A stretch of 64,000 bases of DNA, from NCBI GenBank assembly GCA_965206775.1, contig CBDBKU010000002.1, forward strand, positions 930,001 to 994,000. The letters run 5' to 3'. Shown one piece after another: positions 52,143 to 59,407 of this stretch (position 1 is the first letter of the stretch; each line of letters opens with the position of its first letter). The translations under genes and the position numbers were made by a program. This DNA is from VXMF01 sp965206775 (lineage in GTDB: Bacteria; Acidobacteriota; Terriglobia; Bryobacterales; UBA6623). The notes beneath the pieces were generated by a model. It saw nothing but the letters and a program-made list of their open reading frames with translations, ran no database searches and was not told where the DNA came from.

Positions 52143-53818
52143 AGCGATTCTCAAAGTGAGGGGTCTGACTAGGATGTAGAGCCGCTGGCAAGCGTTCGCG
52201 CTTGCTATGGGCCGTCTGTACGGAGCAAGCGAGGCCGCTCGGGATGGCGAGCAGTCCCCGGCGGGTCCTCCCCGGCGGGCTGGCGTCGGTTGGCGGGCCC
52301 GTCGAGGCACAGGGCCGGCGGCGGCTCCTGCCGGAGCCAGGCGCTGGCCGGACAGCAGGTAGGTTGCGTCAAGTCGGAACGGCCACCAGCCGGCGTTGGC
52401 CGCGCATGGTGTCGAGCAGCGCGGTCCAGTCGGGGAACCAGAACATCTCCGCCAGCACGCGCAGCTTGTCGAAGAAGCGGCGGCGGGTGCCGGCCTTGTC
52501 CCGGCACTGCCGCCACAAGTCACAGACGCAGTCCAGGACCGAGTGCAGCGTGAAGGCGAACAGGTTCAGCGTGGCGAGCAGGTTCGCGAGGCCGTCCTGG
52601 CCATGCCCGAAATTGTGCTTGAGGTGGTAGCCGTGGCGCGACAGCGTGTTGAAATGCTCGTTCTCGATTTTCCATCTGGCACGGCCCGCCCGCGCAATCG
52701 CGGCCACGTTGTCGGCGGTGACCTTGAGGCTGGTGAAGAACGAATTGCGGTAGGTGCGCTCGCCGTTGCGGCAGATCTCGAAGTCGACCCAGGTTCCCTT
52801 GAGGGCGTCGTTACCGGCGCGCAGCGGCACGTTGTGTCTCCACTGGTAGCGCTGGTGCTCGACCTGCTGGCGGCGGTTGCGGGTGCGGATCCAGCCGGTG
52901 GACCAGATGCGGCGGTTAGGGAGCTGTTTGTATAACGTCTTGTGGCTGCTGGGCTTACAGATGAAGAGGAAGTCCGCGCCGAGGTTGGCGACGAGTGCGC
53001 AGAGGGGCTGGCAGCAGTACAGATCGTCGCCGAGCAGGACCGGCCGGTAGGGGAGCAGAGCGGGGATGTGGGCGGGCAGCCAGCGCTTGGCAGCGTTGCG
53101 CTCGCAATCCTGCTTGCGCTGCTGCTCGGTCAGGTCGGGCCGGTTGGCGGCGGGGTCGTGCTGGGGCTGGACGAAGCGGTGAGGACGCGGTTGTGGCCGT
53201 CGGCGACGACGGTGGCCGAGAGCATGGTGTGGAAGAACTGCTGGGTCTTGTGCTTGCCGACATGGCGGGTCGAGCACTGCTCGCAATGGATGCGGTCCGA
53301 GCAATGGAACTGGATCCCGTCGAGGGCGATGAGCAGGCGGCCGTCGAGGCGCAGGAAGGGGTCGAGGCCGCCTTGGTCGCGGACGGTGTCGAGGCAGAGG
53401 GGGAAGAGATCGGCGAAGAGGGAGGGATCGAGACCGTCGAGCAGATTGCGAATACAGTTGTCACTCGGGATCTTGCTGACGCCGAAGAGGGAGTGGCAAT
53501 TGGAGCGGGCGGACTCCTCGAGCATGCGGCGCTGGAAGTCGAGGAAGGAGGGGGACTGGAAAAAGAACGTGGCGAGGGCGCAGGCAGCGGCATCGGAGAC
53601 GGCGTAGCGCTTGTTGGAGCCGGTGCGGGGGTCGGACAGCGCCGTTGCGGCTTGGCGGAACGAGTCCAGCAAAGAATCGAGTAGCAAGGGGTTGGAAACG
53701 GGGGCCACATCTTATGTTTGGAATTGGTGCCCGCAAAGTCAAGTCCCCAGAAACTGGTCCCTTGCTACCGGCCCCTCAGCGGCTCACGGGACCAAAATGG
53801 CCAAATTGAGAATTCCTG
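52143..53818 (-). mobile_element. IS4-like insertion sequence inside a Cache-protein gene
   Basis: A 1676-bp element between two copies of CCGCGAAGGC. Its ends share ATTCTCAA in inverted orientation (near 52147-52154 and 53806-53813), with further imperfect matches. It holds one transposase gene on the minus strand, frameshifted. Its exact excision reconstructs the host gene, so these borders are well supported. Confidence 0.75.
52369..53708 (-). pseudogene. IS4-like transposase, one frameshift
   Basis: From 53708 the frame reads NKRYAVSDAAACALATFFFQ, LLIALDGIQFHCSDRIHCEQ (first Asp) and FFHTMLSATVVADGHNRVLT, then loses phase near 53170-53185. The other frame continues PDLTEQQRKQDCERNAAKRW, VLLGDDLYCCQPLCALVANL (second Asp), ARWKIENEHFNTLSRHGYHL (Glu) and ends at 52369. 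The combined length of about 445 residues suits a DDE transposase of the IS4 type. A single indel makes it inactive unless programmed frameshifting occurs. Confidence 0.75.
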
Positions 53819-53828
53819 CCGCGAAGGC
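53819..53828 (+). repeat. Target-site duplication, right copy
   Basis: Second copy of CCGCGAAGGC, directly followed in frame by the 3' half of the Cache protein gene. Confidence 0.75.
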
Positions 53829-55001
53829 TCCTACCTGCGCATGAACATTGACATCGGGAACCAATCTCGCAGCGGCACGCAGGCGGTAGTGCTCGGCAGC
53901 ATCGCCAACTCCAGACGCTGCGAGCAGTCGCGCCAGTGGGAACTCAAGTCTTTCGAGGACCGCCCGATGCCCGCACCGATCGCGATACCTGCCGATGGAC
54001 GAGTCTGGCTGCTGATCGGCACCGACTCGGGATTTGAGGCTCGGACCCAGATCTACTTCACGAGAGCATCGGTCACCTTCACGCCGGTGGATGCCGCGGG
54101 GCGCGGCGGTTGTTCGGAGCACTACGTGACGGCTCGGGGGATTCGATCGCGGGAGGAGCTGCCGGCCTTCGTTCGGTGCGCGGCGGAATACGCTCTGGAG
54201 CACGGCGAGGCGGAAGCGCGACGTGCGTTCGGCGAGGACGTGCGCTGGACGCACGGGCAGATCCACGTCTTCGTGCACGGGCTGGAGCCGTCGGGGGACA
54301 ACTTGCTGACGCACGTCTTCCCGCCGGACCCGTGGCGGGAGGGGACGGTGCGGAAGAGGTCGATCGACGAGTTCGGAACGGACTACTCGTTCGAGCTGCA
54401 CCGGCTGCTGTCGCTGGTGGACGAGGGTTGGATTTACCATGCGTTCAGCGACCCGGTAACGGGCCAGCGGCAGCCGAAGAGCTCGTATGTGATGGAAATC
54501 GCCTGGAATGGGGGCCGGGCGGCGATCGGGGCGGCGCATTACTCGCCGGACCTGCCGGGGACGTGCGGGGCGGAGGAGGTGAACGCGGCCTCCTTGGACG
54601 AGGCGCCGAGCGACGAAAGGCTGCGGGAGTTCGTGCGCTGCGCAGCGCTGAGGGTCGAGAGGCTGGGGTATTTCGCATGGCCCGTGCTGACGCGGGACCC
54701 GCGTTGGAAGCATGGGTCGATCTTCGTGTTCGGGGTGAACGTGGAGACGGGGACGGTGGAATTCAGCGGCAGCGAGAGCATGTTCGCCTTCTCGGGGCGG
54801 ATCCCCGAGCTGTTCGACGGGCGGGATCTTGTCCAGGCGACGGCCGAATTCGGAGAAACCTTCTGGTACTACAACGTCACGAACCCGGAGACGGGGGCGG
54901 ACGAGCCCAGGACAGTCTTCGTCAAGCTCGTGCGGGCGCAGGGGGTGCCGCTGCTTGTTGGATCCGGCTACAACCCAAGCGGCGTTGACCAGTCGGAGTA
55001 G
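53829..55001 (+). pseudogene. Secreted Cache protein, 3' half (two Cache domains)
   Basis: The last 390 residues of the gene cut by the IS. First it completes a beta domain (CEQSRQWELKSFEDRPMPAP, RVWLLIGTDSGFEARTQIYF). Then come two single-Cache domains: one with VFVHGLEPSGDNLLTHVFPP and DEGWIYHAFSDPVTGQRQPK, the other with VFGVNVETGTVEFSGSESMF and EFGETFWYYNVTNPETGADE. Cache domains bind small molecules in periplasmic sensors, but no transmembrane or signalling domain follows, so the original 542-residue protein was a free secreted binder. An internal ATG at 53841 could restart translation but leaves no signal peptide. Confidence 0.75.
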
Positions 55002-55068
55002 TGCGCCGGATCGGAGGTCCCCGATCCCTCGCGCTGGAGGCCCGGCCCCAGCCCCCGAGCAGTGCTCT

Positions 55069-55368
55069 CTATGCCTCGTGGGCGCTGTCCGCGGCCAATT
55101 CGGAGGGCTTGATGCAGCGGCAGCGGGGGCCGTGGATCATGCAGCGCCGCTTGAGGTCGATATAGCAGTGGTTCTCCACGTCGAACATGTCAACGGTCTC
55201 CTCGTCTCCGGGACCGATCCCCAGCGCCTCGAGTTCGCCCTCGGAGACCTCCAGCTCAATGGGGTAGCGCCCGGCGAGGTCGTCCACGGTCGCTCCTTCG
55301 GGCGGGCCCAGGATCTCCTCGTCGGTCATGAACTGCAATTCGTCGTCGGTCGGGGCGATATAGTCCAC
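55069..55368 (-). CDS. Small acidic Cys-containing protein of unknown function
   Basis: A 99-residue protein. It is strongly acidic in the first two thirds (TDDELQFMTDEEILGPPEGA) and ends with a Cys/Arg-rich stretch (CYIDLKRRCMIHGPRCRCIK). No domain recognised. GTG at 55368 is the start; TATACT lies about 10 nt before it, so the message may start close to the codon. It is followed on the same strand side by nothing and preceded by a truncated sigma factor. Coding character (amino-acid composition, codon phase) looks real. Confidence 0.55.
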   Translation of the reverse strand: MDYIAPTDDELQFMTDEEILGPPEGATVDDLAGRYPIELEVSEGELEALGIGPGDEETVDMFDVENHCYIDLKRRCMIHGPRCRCIKPSELAADSAHEA

Positions 55369-55444
55369 CGGCTCAGTATACGGTCTCTCTTGGCAGTCCA
55401 GTGGCCACCCCGCACCTTCCTGCGAGAAGAGGTGCAGGCTGCCG

Positions 55445-55888
55445 CTACCCCCCGACTGGACCCGTGCCGAGCACGACCTTCAGCGTGGTTCGCTCTTCCG
55501 CTGCCATGAGGTGGGCGTCTGCTAATGGCCACCGGTCCTCGGCCGATTCGATCAAGGGATGGACATCCCCATCTACTAGGTGGCGTGTCGGCCGCCAGAT
55601 TGTCCGCAGCACGTGATACGCCCGATGTCGTGTCATCTGACGCAGCCACGGGAGGAAGCTGCCCAGGTCACGCAATCGTCTCAAGTCACGCCAAGCCGCC
55701 AGGAACACGTCCTGCGAAATGTCGCGGCTGAGTTCCGCGTCGCGAACGATGGCCAATGCGATGGACGAGACCAGTCCTCGCGTGCCCTCCACGACTCGCG
55801 CAAACGCCTCACGGTCTCCGCGTACGGCCGCTGGTAGCTCTAGCTCAACCAACAGGGCCAAAGGCGTGTCCATGAGATTCCCCTTCAC
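55445..55888 (-). pseudogene. ECF sigma factor, C-terminally truncated
   Basis: A 147-codon frame: AVRGDREAFARVVEGTRGLV SSIALAIVRDAELSRDISQD VFLAAWRDLRRLRDLGSFLP WLRQMTRHRAYHVLR is region 2 of an ECF sigma factor (core binding and -10 recognition). It then reads EERTTLKVVLGTGPVGG-stop, so the region-4 helix-turn-helix that reads the -35 box (about 55 residues) is missing. It cannot work as a normal sigma factor. Confidence 0.7.
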
Positions 55889-56005
55889 CGCGCACTCGGC
55901 GGCATCGGCGGCAGGAACCGATTAAGTGTCTCGTAAAGGAACGACGGATCGTCAAGCATGACGAAATGCCGGGCCCGTTCGGCAACGACCACTGTTACAG
56001 ACGCT
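55885..56005 (-). pseudogene. Alpha/beta hydrolase C-terminal fragment
   Basis: The end of a minus-strand frame reads VTVVVAERARHFVMLDDPSF LYETLNRFLPPMPPSAR. The ARHFVMLDDP phrase is the catalytic-His region of alpha/beta hydrolases. Only about 40 residues remain, cut on the right by the higBA region; it overlaps the sigma-factor start by a few bases. Confidence 0.5.
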
Positions 56006-56242
56006 AGTGCGGCGGAAAGACGCCAGCACGGTGCTGCTCGTCTATCCTTCAACGCTCGACGAATACCGTAAGGCGCTGGACACGCTTGGCTGGTCGGCTC
56101 GCGCGGCGGCCGGTAACGGCGGCTCCGACCCGAACCGGTCGATCCCACGCAGAACCGGGCGGTGCGCATGTTGCCGCTCCGCGAGCGCTCGGCTGGCACG
56201 GCAGGCGGTTGCGGCGCGTAACGCAACGCGCTACAGTGGGTT

Positions 56243-56515
56243 ATGAGAATCAGGCATAAGGGACTGCGGGCGCTGCATGTGCGGGACGATGCCGCGTGGC
56301 TGCCTGCCGGTCTGGTGCCGCGGCTCCGGCGCATTCTGTTCCGGCTGCAAGAGGCGACGCATCCGGGCAGCGCCGACGCGCCGGGCTTCCGGCTGCATCC
56401 GCTGAAGGGCGGCCGCGCAGGGCAGTGGAGCGTTCGCGTCTCAGGCAACTGGCGCGTGGTGTTCCGCTTCGAGGACGGCGAGACCGTGGACGTGGACCTG
56501 ATCGACTATCACTGA
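56243..56515 (+). CDS. higB: HigB-type toxin
   Basis: A 90-residue RelE/HigB mRNA interferase: MRIRHKGLRALHVRDDAAWL, FRLHPLKGGRAGQWSVRVSG and NWRVVFRFEDGETVDVDLID, ending YH. It is complete, in contrast to the homologous fragment at 40.25 kb, which shares the LHPL-G-WSVRVSxNWR signature. It is followed 19 bp later by its antitoxin. Confidence 0.87.
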   Translation: MRIRHKGLRALHVRDDAAWLPAGLVPRLRRILFRLQEATHPGSADAPGFRLHPLKGGRAGQWSVRVSGNWRVVFRFEDGETVDVDLIDYH

Positions 56516-56534
56516 CTGGAAGGAAGCGTTAACG

Positions 56535-56870
56535 ATGAATGACACCGCAAGCGATCGCGTCGGCCCGATGCTGAATCCGCCGCATCTGGGCGAACTGATC
56601 CGCGAGAGCATGGACGAGGTGGGCTGGAACGTGACCGGGACGGCGGCGCGACTCGGCTGCGAGCGGGGAACGCTGTCGCGTCTGCTGAACGGCAAGGCGG
56701 GTCTGTCCGCGAGCATGGCGCTGGCGCTGGAGGATATCGGCTGGGGCACCGCCGATCACTGGATGCGGATGCAGGCGAGCTACGAGCTTGCGCAGGCGCG
56801 CCGGGACCGGGTCGCTTCTGGAACGGCTTCCCGTGCAGCACCGGCCGCAGCTCAGCAATCGCCTCGTTGA
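56535..56870 (+). CDS. higA: HigA-type antitoxin
   Basis: A 111-residue antitoxin with MLNPPHLGELIRESMDEVGW and the helix-turn-helix VTGTAARLGCERGTLSRLLN GKAGLSASMALALEDIGWGT. It belongs to the same subtype as the orphan antitoxin at 40.4 kb. GGAAGGAAGC lies before the ATG. It should neutralise the HigB just upstream. Its C-terminal few residues (GTASRAAPAAAQQSPR) run into an IS21 relic, so the natural end may differ. Confidence 0.85.
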   Translation: MNDTASDRVGPMLNPPHLGELIRESMDEVGWNVTGTAARLGCERGTLSRLLNGKAGLSASMALALEDIGWGTADHWMRMQASYELAQARRDRVASGTASRAAPAAAQQSPR

Positions 56871-56960
56871 GCCCCCCAAGCTCGTGAAGCGCTCGTAACG
56901 CAGCGCCTCCAGCAGATTCTGTTCGACCAATTGCACCGCTTTCTCCGCCTTCGCCTTGGC
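56805..56960 (-). pseudogene. IS21-type IstA transposase fragment
   Basis: Minus strand, frame one: EKAVQLVEQNLLEALRYERF TSLGG; after one extra G in a GGGGGG run near 56870 the other frame gives LNEAIAELRPVLHGKPFQKR PG. This is the C-terminal region of IstA-type transposases (VERWVL...RFTSLxELN...NxRPFQK). It overlaps the tail of higA on the other strand. Confidence 0.55.
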
Positions 56961-57236
56961 CAAGAACCCCGCTATATCGCACTCGAACAGCCACGCCACT
57001 GCAAAGGCGGAAGGCGAGCCGCAGTGTCAGCGGGGCTGATATAGCGAGGATCGAGTACCGCCGATGGCCGTCCCGGAGACCGCACTTCCAGGAGACCTTG
57101 CGGCGAATCGCACTTAGCGTCAAGGGCGTCCGGGATTGGGTGCCGGGAATGCGGGTAACCAGATGCCTGGTCATCATCGCCGGCGAGCACGGCACCCCTC
57201 CTCCAAAACCGACCTATGCAGCTTCCGTGATGAATG

Positions 57237-57659
57237 TCAAGCGTTTTTCCCGGGAATGGCCGGAATCGCGGATGAATTCCGGGCATGTCCGTATAGGTTG
57301 CGGCGGCGTGCCTGCTCTGCTGCCAGGTCGAGGTCGCGCGCCAGCTGAGCGAGGTCTGCCTGCTGCCGCTCGACTGCGGCCAGCTCGGCGCGGGCGTTGC
57401 CGATCGCGGTGCGCAGCAGTTCGGCGCGGGCCGCGAGCCGGCGTCGCGGGACGGGCGAGCGGGGATCGCAGGCGGGCCCGGAGCGGGCGCGGAGGTTCTG
57501 GAGGCGCTTGGCGCAACCGCGGCAGTAGACCGGCATGGGGCCCCGCCGGCCGACCGGGATGGGCGCGCGGCAGGCCAGGCAGCCGTAGCCGTAGTCGGCG
57601 GAAGTCTCTCCCGCGTCCTGTGGCACAGGGGCGGTTCGATCGAGATGTCCGTGCATCAT
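57237..57659 (-). CDS. Zinc-ribbon and coiled-coil protein of unknown function
   Basis: About 140 residues. A four-Cys site (GCLACRAPIPVGRRGPMPVY CRGCAKR) at residues of about 26-52 is followed by a long Ala/Arg/Glu-rich helix (LRTAIGNARAELAAVERQQA DLAQLARDLDLAAEQARRR). No family recognised. The reading frame opens a few bases from the IS110 transposase stop, so its original start or promoter may have been changed by the insertion. ATG 57659 has GGGAG upstream; GTG 57677 is an alternative. Confidence 0.5.
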   Translation of the reverse strand: MMHGHLDRTAPVPQDAGETSADYGYGCLACRAPIPVGRRGPMPVYCRGCAKRLQNLRARSGPACDPRSPVPRRRLAARAELLRTAIGNARAELAAVERQQADLAQLARDLDLAAEQARRRNLYGHARNSSAIPAIPGKNA

Positions 57660-57687
57660 GAAAACATGAACTCCCACTCCACTTCGC

Positions 57688-58656
57688 TCAGCACGGCGAT
57701 CCGGCGGCGGGCGCTTCGGGCTGCCATTCGCGGTCAGCGCGGAGCAAGGCGTTGACGAGCGTGATCAGCTTGCGCATGACGGCGACCAGGGCGACCTTGT
57801 GCTCCTTGCCGCTGGCGCTGAGGCGCTCGAAGAAGGCTTGCATCGGAGGATTGAAGCGGATGGCCGAAGTGGCGGCCATGTAGAGCAGGTTGCGCGGATG
57901 CTCGCGGCCGCCCTTGATATGGCGGCCGCCGCTGCTCTGGCCGCTGTCGCGGTCGTAGGGCGCGACGCCGATCAGAGCGGCCGCCTGGCGGCGGTCGATG
58001 GAGCCGAGCTCGGGCATGTCGGCGCACAGGCTGGCGGCGTTGGCGGGGCCGAAGCCGGGGATGGAGCGGATGATCGCGGCCCGTCGGGCCAGTTCCGGGT
58101 CGGAGTCGATGCAGGCTTGCAGCGCCTTGCCGGCTTGCCTGATCAGCTCGTCGAAGACCTGGATCAGCGGGCCACCCAATTCGCTGGCGGTGTCGGGGTC
58201 CAGCTGGGAGTGCAGCTTGAGCTGGGCCGCGCGCTGGGCGACATGCTTGCGCCGGATCGCGATCAAGTCGTTGAGACGATGCAAGATAGGGGCTTTGGGC
58301 GGGGTGGCGGCCAAGCCGGAGAGGAGGCCGTAGCGGGCCAGCATGGAGGCGTCGACGCGATCGTTCTTGGCGAGCCTGCCGATGGCTTCGGCGAAGCGCC
58401 GGGAGCGCAGCGGGTTGACGGCAACGGTTTCGAGGCCGGAGTCGAACAGGCACTGGTGCAACGGGCGATGGTAGCGCCCGGTGGGTTCGAAGACGGCGCG
58501 GGTGACGCCGTGCCGGACGAGCCAGTTGCGCAGGGCGCGGCGGCCGTGCTTGGTATTGGCGAAGTGCCGGGATTGGCCGCCGGGTTCGAGATGGGCGTCG
58601 AGTCCGGACTTGCCGACATCGATGCCGGCGACTACAGTTGGAGTGGGAGTGGTCAT
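57688..58656 (-). CDS. IS110-family transposase (DEDD recombinase)
   Basis: A 322-residue IS110 transposase. The N-terminal RuvC-like domain shows VVAGIDVGKSGLDAHLEPGG (first Asp), VTRAVFEPTGRYHRPLHQCL (Glu) and GRLAKNDRVDASMLARYG (Asp pair). The C-terminal Tnp20 domain shows IRSIPGFGPANAASLCADMP and PYDRDSGQSSGGRHIKGGRE (serine region). These enzymes work with an element-coded bridge RNA. The start ATG 58656 is chosen because the family begins MTTPTPTVVAGIDVGK; more upstream frame is unrelated. Uninterrupted, so possibly active. The IS has no inverted repeats in this family, so I give no element borders. Confidence 0.88.
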   Translation of the reverse strand: MTTPTPTVVAGIDVGKSGLDAHLEPGGQSRHFANTKHGRRALRNWLVRHGVTRAVFEPTGRYHRPLHQCLFDSGLETVAVNPLRSRRFAEAIGRLAKNDRVDASMLARYGLLSGLAATPPKAPILHRLNDLIAIRRKHVAQRAAQLKLHSQLDPDTASELGGPLIQVFDELIRQAGKALQACIDSDPELARRAAIIRSIPGFGPANAASLCADMPELGSIDRRQAAALIGVAPYDRDSGQSSGGRHIKGGREHPRNLLYMAATSAIRFNPPMQAFFERLSASGKEHKVALVAVMRKLITLVNALLRADREWQPEAPAAGSPC

Positions 58657-58828
58657 GGCTGAGTACCTTTCCTTTCGATGGCCAGTGGACATTCCTGCGT
58701 TCCTGTCCTTTTGCGATGCGGGTCTGTACCCACGCTTCCGTTGAGGGCGCACAGGAATTGCTGCGACGGGCCGACCAAGCTGCACGACGGCCCACAAGGC
58801 CGAGGGGGCAAACGGTCCGACCCGTCGC

Positions 58829-58929
58829 TGCCGGCGGGGCCTGGCCAGGCCCCGCCGGCACCCTCCCTGCGCTGGGGCAGGGAGAGATCTGATAGTGGCC
58901 GCAGCGGTGGCTGACGCCACCTGCGGCCA
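58829..58929. repeat. Three back-to-back palindromes
   Basis: A perfect 32-bp palindrome lies at 58829-58860 (arms TGCCGGCGGGGCCTGG). Next is CTCCCTGC (58863-58870) pairing with GCAGGGAG (58877-58884), loop 6 nt. Then TGGCCGCAG-CG-GTGGC (58896-58911) pairs with GCCAC-CTGCGGCCA (58916-58929), loop TGAC and a two-base bulge. Together they form about 100 bp of nearly continuous hairpins, starting some 170 bp upstream of the IS110 start. Confidence 0.75.
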
Positions 58930-58988
58930 GGGAAGAGAGGATCCCGGATCCTGCCTGGGTTCCCGCTCTCGGGCACCTCTCTACCATA

Positions 58989-59186
58989 GGAGGGGATGGC
59001 CTGCACGCCCAAGAGGGTGTGGCAGTTGGAGCGGGAGGACTGCTCCTGCCTGCGGCGCTGGAACGCGAGGAAGGAGGGAGCCTGGAACAAGACGGTGGCG
59101 AGGGCGCAGGCGGCTGCGTCGGAGACGGCGTAGCGCTTGTGGCAGCCGCGGCGGGCATCGGGCAGCCCCGCGCCGGCTTGGCGGAA
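58989..59186 (-). pseudogene. N-terminal fragment of an IS4-like transposase
   Basis: Reads CHKRYAVSDAAACALATVLF QAPSFLAFQRRRQEQSSRSN CHTLLGVQAIPS, which parallels residues near the start of the transposase at 52.4-53.7 kb (NKRYAVSDAAACALATFFFQ SPSFLDFQRRMLEESARSNC HSLFGVSKIPS). The match stops after IPS and the front is replaced by a hairpin sequence, so only about 66 codons remain. Confidence 0.65.
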
Positions 59187-59208
59187 GCAGTGGAGGCGGG
59201 AGCCCGGC

Positions 59209-59269
59209 GGGGGCCAGGGAGGCCTTGCTGCGGTCGCTCCGCTCCCTCCGCAAGGCCTCCCTGGCCCCC
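59209..59269. repeat. Long hairpin with 20-bp perfect arms
   Basis: GGGGGCCAGGGAGGCCTTGC (59209-59228) is exactly complementary to 59250-59269, around a 21-nt loop. It replaces the beginning of the IS4-like fragment and shares GGCGGGG/GGCC-rich cores with the palindromes at 58.83 kb. Confidence 0.7.
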
Positions 59270-59407
59270 GCTCTCCGAACACCCTGCCTCTCTCCGGCCT
59301 CACTCTCTCCAACATAAAAGGGGGAGCGGACACAATCAGGTGCTTCGGGAGCGTAGCGGCACTGATGCGCGAGGCGCACGGCGAGGGCGAGGCGTTACCT
59401 TGGAAGG

